Below are positions 57,240-64,000 of a stretch of 64,000 bases of DNA, piece by piece. A program made the translations under genes and the position numbers. The DNA lies in contig CM033107.1 in the NCBI GenBank assembly GCA_019321725.1, forward strand, positions 17,413,445-17,477,444, in the 5' to 3' direction. This stretch comes from Paulownia fortunei. Lineage: Eukaryota; Streptophyta; Magnoliopsida; Lamiales; Paulowniaceae. The notes under the pieces were generated by a model. That model did not search any database and had not been told where the DNA came from. It worked only from the letters and a program-made list of their open reading frames with translations. Each line of letters begins with the position of its first letter. Position 1 is the first letter of the stretch.

Positions 57240-59150
57240 AAATTTTAAAAATTTAAACATGAATAATTAAATAAATCATGTAATCCCAAAATGGATACGA
57301 TTAATCGGTTTGTATTTATGATTACTCGCTTTAAACATAAAATGAAAGTTTCACGATTATACTTGAGAGTGCACTCCTGTTGATGGTGAGGTTTGAAATG
57401 ATTTGAATAGTTAGCCCTGACTCAGAAACAGATCTACTAAGACTCCAAGTGTAACCCTTCTACGAGTATCCACACTTCGAGAAAACTCACGAACTTCGAA
57501 TCCTTGCTAGATTGAATTTCTTATTTCTAATCTAATTTTTGGGAGTGCAGTATTAATTCTTAAATCAACTTGTGATTAGAAGAATTAAATTTAAATAAAA
57601 AATATGAAATCTTTTTGATGGAATAAGGGGGTGATTAAAAGAGAGGAAGGGGCGATTTTTGTGTGCACTAAGAAGGCCAAAATTTTGCTCTTGTAACAAT
57701 AAAAAATCAGCCCCTTTGCTTGTGTATTTATATAAAAGCTTGTTCAACCCTAATCCCATTAGGTTTCAATCTCATTCCTTTCTTATCTCATCCCTTTCCA
57801 TCAGAGACTAAGAGTGTTTGACTTGCTCACCAAGACTCTTAGTAGGCCATTAAGGGCCTCTCTTAATGGCCCACTAACATTAGACTTGGACTTAATTAAT
57901 TTAATCAAGTTCATTTAGTTGATCCCATTAATTAAACAAGCCCAACTTTTTAATTGATTCAATCACTTAATTGATCCAATCAATTAGGCTAATTAAATAA
58001 TAATTTTATTTAATTGAATAAATTTATTTAACTTCTTAAATTATTTATGTCTTTCTTAATTAATTATTCAAATTAATTAATTAATTCACTCCACATGAAC
58101 TCTTGATCTTATTAGGTCCAATTAAATAATCTTATTATTTAATTAGACAAATTAATTTAGTTTCTTAAATTTATTTTAGTCCTAATTTATTAATCTCAAT
58201 TAATTAATTGAATTCAATTCCTTGAATTACCTTCGAGATTATAAGTAGACTTTTCCAATTTTTGTGTGACCCCATTAGGTTCACAATTAAGCTAACAGTG
58301 GGCTTGTAACTCTTGCAACTTAAGTGAATATCAATTATCCACTAAATTAATTATCTTGGAGTTAACTTTAATTCCAAGAACCTCACAAGTAATGGAAAAC
58401 ACTTAGCAGGGTATCATGACTATTTAGTTTTAAGTGAATTAACAACAAACTAATTCCGATTATGAATACCATGGAAGTACTGTTCTTTCATCTCCTGATC
58501 TTCCTATTAAGTCTAAGACATGGGTTATTGGTCAAAACCCTATTTGACTTAATAACTACCATCTAATTTCAAGACTCATTTAATCTTTGATAAATTAGTA
58601 GAAAACCCTCATCTAATATTTATCCTAACTTGGCTAAGGTTTTTGGAGTCAAGGATAATGAAAACATAGGAGATTTATATATTTCAGATAGGTGACGGAT
58701 TTTTTATTGACCACTTAAGATATATCCATATGTAAAGATGTTACACCCACCATATTTTCCTTGTGATTGTCAAGCAACCGAAAAATACATCAAAGTACAA
58801 CATGTCATGCATAAGTTTACCATAATGCTTCAAGTCTAAGGACTAATTCTTCCACTATCTAAATAGAAAGTTCTCATTTGACAAACAACATTTTCAATTG
58901 AGAATTTCCAATAGGCCTATTCGCTGTGTTTGTTTTCTAACAAGCACTCACCTACATGCACTAGTGTCCCTACGTCGATATCTATAGAGCAAGACATCCT
59001 CCTTTCAAGCATGCGTCATGTGCATAAGTCTTGATGGACTAATCAATGTCCTGTCTCGATGAACCCTCAGAACTAATTTAAACCACAACCACAAAGTCAT
59101 ATATTTCATGATCGCCATCATATGCACGACCAGTGGCGTAGGTTAGTATG
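57240..59150 (-). mobile_element. Copia LTR and 3' tail, minus orientation
   Basis: 58930-59150 is a copy of the tail block at 10430-10680. The Copia reverse transcriptase and RNase H at 59650-60565 lie upstream in the same orientation. The very AT-rich TTAATTAATTAA-type stretch (57880-58230) and the order pol, tail, LTR suggest that most of 57240-58740 is LTR. Exact borders could not be fixed without a second copy. Confidence 0.5.
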
Positions 59151-59649
59151 GTCGGGGACTTTATTTATTTATGTAAGTTCAATTAAAAATAAAAAAGTAT
59201 TATTTTATTAATATACTTTGTATAGACTGTTTGTTATAAGAGTATAGAAGCAACTAAAAATTGGTATGTCATACACTATTTTAACACAGGCACATCATTG
59301 GCAACTAATTGCCCCTCACCCCTCATTCACTACTATTGCTCTCACCCCGTCTCTCTACTTGCTTATGATGTATGACTAATGATGATGAATTTGTTCCTTC
59401 TCTTCATTTTTCATATGGGAAACTACATTTTTTTATTATCTATAATAGGGATTTTTATTTTTTTATCTAAGTATGTTGGTACATTTTGCTACTTTAATGT
59501 TATGTATGGTTGAGTTTCAAGTTGCATTTATGGCTTCTAAGTTGGGCATAACTCTAAGATATATAAAATTTTGTGCTCTAGCTATAACAACTTGGCTATT
59601 GCAATGAATGCATATTGCTTACACTAATTTTTGATATTGGAACATCTTC
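59151..59649. other. No gene recognised
   Basis: Non-coding DNA between the tail block and the RNase H end of the Copia remnant. May belong to the element or be a later insertion. Confidence 0.35.
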
Positions 59650-60568
59650 TATGAAATATATTAACCATTCTACTTCTTATACAGTTTTATAAAGATATAA
59701 AACCAGATTCGATAGTCTGTACATATTTTTTTAGAAGATTTCAACAATATAGCACCACCACAAGGAGTAAATACATAATCAATAATTAACTTGGATTCAT
59801 TGGTGTCAGAAATATAATTCGCATCATTATAATCTTTAACTAGAGGATATTTGCTATAGTGTAATGCATATTCTTTGGTTCTCTTCAAGTATCTCAACAC
59901 TCTTAAGTAATGCATTCCAATGTTCATTACTTCGATTACTTTATATCTACTTACCTTACTTATAGCGTAAGCTATGTCCGGTCATGTACAATTTATTAAG
60001 TACAATAGACTTCAAATGAATTAAGAATATTCTAATTGTTGTTTTTTATTTTCAGTATTATTGTGTAGAATAACATGTGGAAGAAATAGATTATTTGTCT
60101 TCTTAATACCATAGGACTTAAACCTCTCAACCACTTGATCATAATGTACTTGAGATAATGATATTTCATTAGGTGTTATGAAGATCTTCATTACCAAGAT
60201 CACATTCACTTCACCCATATTTTTCATATCAAAATTACTATTGAGCATTTTCTTTGTCTTATTGATGACTTCCATATTGGTTCTTAATACGAGCATGTCA
60301 TCTACATAAAAATATACAAGTATATGTGATTTTCCAAATTTCTTGAAGTAGACACATTTATCACTCATTTATGGTGACCCCATTTCTTATCATGATACTG
60401 TCAAACTTTTTGTGTCACTGGTTAAGGGCTTGCTTCAAACTATAAAATGATTTGACAAGTTTACACCCTTTTGTGTTTTTCTCTTTTTACTTTGAAACCT
60501 TCTAATTTCTCCACTTAATTTTTTTCATCTAGATCGCCATTTAAAAATGCTCTACTTGATGTATAAGC
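59650..60568 (-). pseudogene. Copia reverse transcriptase and RNase H, partial
   Basis: Minus strand. FLNGDLDEKN near 60540 corresponds to the 'AFLNGELEE' block. 60368-60021 is open: CVYFKKFGKSHILVYFYVDD carries the catalytic YVDD, then MLVLRTN, NSNFDMKNMGEVNVILVM and LSQVHYDQVVERF, in the normal order. After stops, 59927-59670 gives LRVLRYLKRTKEYALHYSKY and the RNase H start DYNDANYISDTNESK ('YSDADWISD-DE-KS') with the first catalytic aspartate kept. The C-terminal RNase H is lost, and the protein is cut off at 60568 by a new sequence starting TGTCACATCCCGAACC. Confidence 0.85.
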
Positions 60569-60571
60569 AAA

Positions 60572-62157
60572 TTGTCACATCCCGAACCCTCGGGACCATG
60601 ACAATCGTTGTAGGCTCTTAGGAACATCCCAAAAGCCTACATGGTTAATTTAATATTTTTAATGTGATCCAGCATTAAACATTGATATAGAGCATCTATA
60701 CCTCTAAATAATTATGAACATTTTATAATCAATCTAAATCCATCAACAAATAAATTAAGAATTCTAAAACAATCCAACTGATTAATTAAAAATAAATTCT
60801 ATAAACATCCCAAATATATGCAAAGTTGTATCTAAAATTAAATACTGAATCATACGTAAAATAATACATCCACAATATTAAAATTCATCATATCTAATAA
60901 TTCTAAAACAATAAAATGGAAAGTTTGAATTACTCCAATAGACTTCGTTGTATTCCAAAAGCTATCTCCAAACGCTCAACTAGTTAGATCAAGCAAGATA
61001 GAAAACTAGTAATATGTTTTAATCAATGAAAATATTCGATTTATTACTTAAACTCCAAAAAATAAAGGTCAACAATTTACTAGTATAAAACAATAAGTTA
61101 AAAGAAACATGCAATTAAGAAAATCAACCAATCTCCACATAAAACCCACTACATAAAATCGAATATACAAGACAATCATAGTTAGGGACAGGTTTAACCC
61201 CATATCTTGGGTCCGAGTATAGATTTAACCCCCGTATACTGGATCACTGGTGCAGATTTAACCCTCCTGCACTAGATCACTGACCAAGCCCTCAAATCCC
61301 AACAAGTATCAGTTGTCTATTATCTATTCTGAAATAGTCAATAATATAAGGTTCCAACAATTATTTTTAAAAACACATCCACAAAACCACATTTACAAGT
61401 CATATTTATTTCATATTCATAAAATCACATTTCAATACATATAAAAATCTTCATATTTAAAATTCACGAAACTAAATTCATTTTCATGTTTTCACAAATC
61501 GATACATATATAAGCCTGCTGGACCCAAGTTATAAAAATCTCACACACACGCCAAAAGTACTATATATATGACTTTATGTAAATCAGAAAAGTGAAAGGC
61601 CACTTATCTCTCGACTCCAACAATTGATATTCAAAACTTCCAAATTCCCTATACACAAATGAAATTAATCTAAAATAATAAATAAAATTTAATTAGTCTA
61701 ATGATAATTTATCGAGTTGTACTCAACTTAAAACGACTTTCGCTAATATAAAATATCTCCAACTTACAATTTAATATATTGAATTAAACCTATAAATAAT
61801 TGTCTCAAAATGTAAACCTAATAAATAATTCGATAAATAGTCGATCAAAGGTACATAAAATATCACTTGTTATTGTCAAGGTGGATGAATCCAAGCTATT
61901 CTATTCAATTCACGATTAATCTACCGATATCTCATGTGGTTCCACCCTCAATTACTATAAATTTAAAGCTATTGACTAGTGTAATTAGAAACTTAAAAAT
62001 CAAAATTTCAACTATTATTGTGTCATTCACTATTCATAAACTATTGTAAAATAATTTAATATATGTAGAGAACTTTCAATTCAACATGGCCTTGACGGGT
62101 AATCACTGCTTATTCAACATCCCACTACCAATGCATTTTATATTCCAACGATTGTAA
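60572..62157 (+). repeat. Candidate Gypsy LTR
   Basis: Starts TGTCACATCCCGAACCCTCG, a start common in LTRs of plant chromovirus-type Gypsy elements (TGTCACG/ACCC), and abruptly cuts the Copia reverse transcriptase. It contains the repeated TTTAACCC hairpin units at 61190-61285 that I associate with such LTRs. No long frame is convincing. The far end falls near or beyond the gap. Strand is inferred from the TG start only. Confidence 0.45.
61190..61285. repeat. Tandem hairpin-like units with a TTTAACCC loop
   Basis: Three units of about 33 bp share (A/G)GTTTAACCC or AGATTTAACCC followed by a GG-TC-CTG-like end. In the second and third, the loop is flanked by complementary stems: GTATA/TATAC (61217-61239) and GTGCAG/CTGCAC (61250-61272). 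Confidence 0.75.
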
Positions 62158-62257
62158 NNNNNNNNNNNNNNNNNNNNNNNNNNNNNNNNNNNNNNNNNNN
62201 NNNNNNNNNNNNNNNNNNNNNNNNNNNNNNNNNNNNNNNNNNNNNNNNNNNNNNNNN
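62158..62257. other. Assembly gap of 100 N
   Basis: Exactly 100 ambiguous bases, next to an alternating CG/CA/TA simple repeat that probably stopped the assembly. Confidence 0.99.
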
Positions 62258-62290
62258 AAATACTACTATAATATTATATGCATAATCATA

Positions 62291-62303
62291 CGCGCGCGCG
62301 CAC

Positions 62304-62341
<38 letters not shown>

Positions 62342-62342
62342 G
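62291..62342. repeat. Alternating purine-pyrimidine repeat (CG, CA, TA)
   Basis: A CG-dinucleotide run of about six units is followed by ACATATATAT and about 12 TA units ending GTATATGG. The whole stretch strictly alternates purine and pyrimidine. Confidence 0.9.
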
Positions 62343-62347
62343 GACAT

Positions 62348-62556
62348 GCAGGGTTTGTGGGTGGTGAGTTTTTCGATGGGGTTGAAATGGGCTGTTGGGA
62401 TAGCAGGGTTGGGGCTAGGGGTGGGGTATTAGGGGTAGTGGTGGTTGGGTTATATGGGGTGGCGATGGGTAATGGGATTGGGAGAAGGGGGTGGGTGATA
62501 GATAGGGGTGTGGATGTGGGTGGCGATTAGGTTGGGGGTTCTTTGGGGTAGTCCAT
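62348..62556 (+). repeat. Strongly G-rich block
   Basis: About 210 bp with more than a dozen runs of three to five G on the plus strand and almost no C, for example GGGGCTAGGGGTGGGG. Minus-strand translation (62415-62684) is a Pro/His-rich low-complexity frame (HPHPHPYLSPTP) and not a believable gene. Confidence 0.85.
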
Positions 62557-62685
62557 GGACAATTCAATTTTTTTATAATACTTAGTGTAATATTTTTTGT
62601 TATACCTACTAATGCACGACATGTGAGAGAATTTTCAATTTTCTCTCTATATAACAATTTTTTTTTCTCTCCACACCACATCAAC

Positions 62686-64000
62686 TTTTTGTATATGTAT
62701 TGCGAATTGGAAGATGTTACATACTTGTGTTATAGATAATTTGGATGGCCCATGGATGGGCGGGGTGGGGTTGGGTAAAGTAGTTAAAGGAAGAAGAAGA
62801 AGGAAAAAAGAAAAAAAAAGGGAAAAATGGAGAAATAAAAGAAAATTAGATTCCTTATTTAATTTTGCTTTTCAATTTTTTTTATTTGTTTAATTATCTA
62901 TTTAAAATTAATTTATTTATTTTGGTCACTAATTAATAATTAAGTAAATAATTCTAAATTAATACGTTGATTAAATTAGATTAATTAAAAATATTCATTA
63001 AATGTCAAAAATTAAGATAAATACATTAAATTATGACAAAGTTACTAAATTGTTAAAACTAAATTTAGTAGTTAATCTCTTTCTTTCATATGAGATATGT
63101 TGGAAGTATTTTAAATGTTAACGTTGAGATAAATTGGTTGGTTAAAAAATGAGGCAGGTAATTAATTCCTTTCTTTGATATGATTTGAACAATTATAACT
63201 TATAAGTCGAATGTTTGAATTGTTTACAGAAAACAAGAAAGAGTAAAAAGATATAAAATATAGAAATTCTATTTAAATAGAAAAAAAACAAAAAAATGAT
63301 TAAAAAGCATAGCAGTTATATTTTACTAAATAAAATTAGTTGAAAATTTAAATTTAGTGAAAATATTACATTTAGTCCCTCTGAATTAAATTATAATATC
63401 AAGCACACCCCCACTCACATGGAAGGATATTTTGATAAAAAAAAATGTTCAAACTAATAAACTAAAAAGTTTTGGAATAAATTTGGATTTTCAGCCCTTT
63501 TTATGATGATGTCACCATTTTTTTTTTTTTTAAATTTAAGGAAAGAGGAATATATATTGAAAATATCACTAATGGGGTCAATGTAATTTTTCAGAATCGA
63601 TAAATTTTAAATAATATGACCAAATTTCAAAGGGGTCTTTGTAATTACTCATTTTGGCCACGTCTAGTTCAATAGTTTAGGTGGGATGTACTGAATTTTC
63701 CATGTAAACGCCTTTGTAAATTTAATGTTGATGGTGTAGCATTGATGAGAGGCTAAATATGAATTGGCCTTGTAGGTCTGATACGCATTTATTCTGCACA
63801 CGTGGCATATGACAATGGCTCTTAAAATATTCAAAATTGCCATAAAAATTATTGAGAATATACCTTTGCCGGGTCATCCCAAATCGAATTACATATGCCA
63901 AAACGGGGGATCTTTAAAAAACATTCTCCACAAACCCACTCGGATAAAACTTATCAAAGAAGTTTAACATTGAGTTTTTCAGTTAGCTAATGTAAATAGA
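62686..64000. other. AT-rich non-coding end of the window
   Basis: No frame of useful length and no element signature. A second short G-rich patch (GGGCGGGGTGGGGTTGGG) lies at 62759, then A/T-rich DNA with homopolymer runs. Confidence 0.5.

Noticed and set aside
62415..62684. 89-codon minus-strand frame with Pro-His repeats
   Set aside because: Direct translation of a G-rich low-complexity block; no start context or homology.
1..64000. tRNA, rRNA, CRISPR arrays, operons or bacterial-type systems
   Set aside because: None seen. Primer-binding sites matching tRNA ends occur only as short retrotransposon signals, and repeats have no array-with-spacer structure.

Overview
The window is nuclear DNA of a flowering plant, most likely a eudicot. 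It is AT-rich, its one gene has eight exons with GT-AG introns, and it carries several plant LTR-retrotransposon lineages (Copia, including a SIRE-type element, and Ty3/Gypsy of the Tat and Athila types) plus one end of a CACTA DNA transposon. No tRNA, rRNA, CRISPR array or bacterial-style operon is visible. Species cannot be named from this sequence alone. Two runs of exactly 100 N (9415-9514 and 62158-62257) are assembly gap placeholders.

The only gene that looks intact is a minus-strand gene at 19048-21177 for an ABI-like (ABIL) subunit of the SCAR/WAVE actin-regulatory complex. Its eight exons join without a frameshift into about 247 codons. Retrotransposon sequence lies about 0.6 kb upstream of its start codon and about 0.7 kb downstream of its stop.

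Layout from left to right. 1-5230: non-coding DNA with small tandem duplications and an old Copia LTR fragment. 5230-9350: a heavily decayed Copia pol. 9515-10680: minus-strand 3' non-coding sequence of a Copia family, with related copies at 23190-23690 and 58930-59150. 10880-18333: a SIRE-like Copia element with both LTRs (the left one truncated), broken gag, protease and integrase, and a deletion that removed reverse transcriptase. 19048-21177: ABIL. 21797-23690: two Copia LTRs of one family in inverted orientation. 24830-25708: one end of a CACTA element. 25890-29040: a plus-strand Copia remnant with its 3' LTR. 29815-51099: a minus-strand Tat-type Gypsy element, which carries a degenerate spliced gene on the opposite strand between pol and its 3' LTR. 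Two related, short Athila-like elements (36466-42820 minus, 42896-48539 plus) were inserted into it only 70 bp apart, and each still has a perfect 5-bp target duplication. 51663-56930: a third Athila-type remnant. 57240-60570: a minus-strand Copia remnant. 60572 onward: a candidate Gypsy LTR, a gap, a simple repeat, a very G-rich block and AT-rich DNA without genes.

Apart from ABIL, the coding regions are inactivated by stops, frameshifts, deletions or lost catalytic or zinc-binding residues. The most unusual signals are a 10-bp palindrome present seven times inside the SIRE-like element, a micro-inversion with microhomology in one LTR of the second Athila-like element, a duplicated 5' splice site in ABIL, and the antisense gene with its own TATA box and a 31-bp inverted repeat inside the Tat element. 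I found no evidence for a wholly new biological system. Each of these is a local observation that can be tested.
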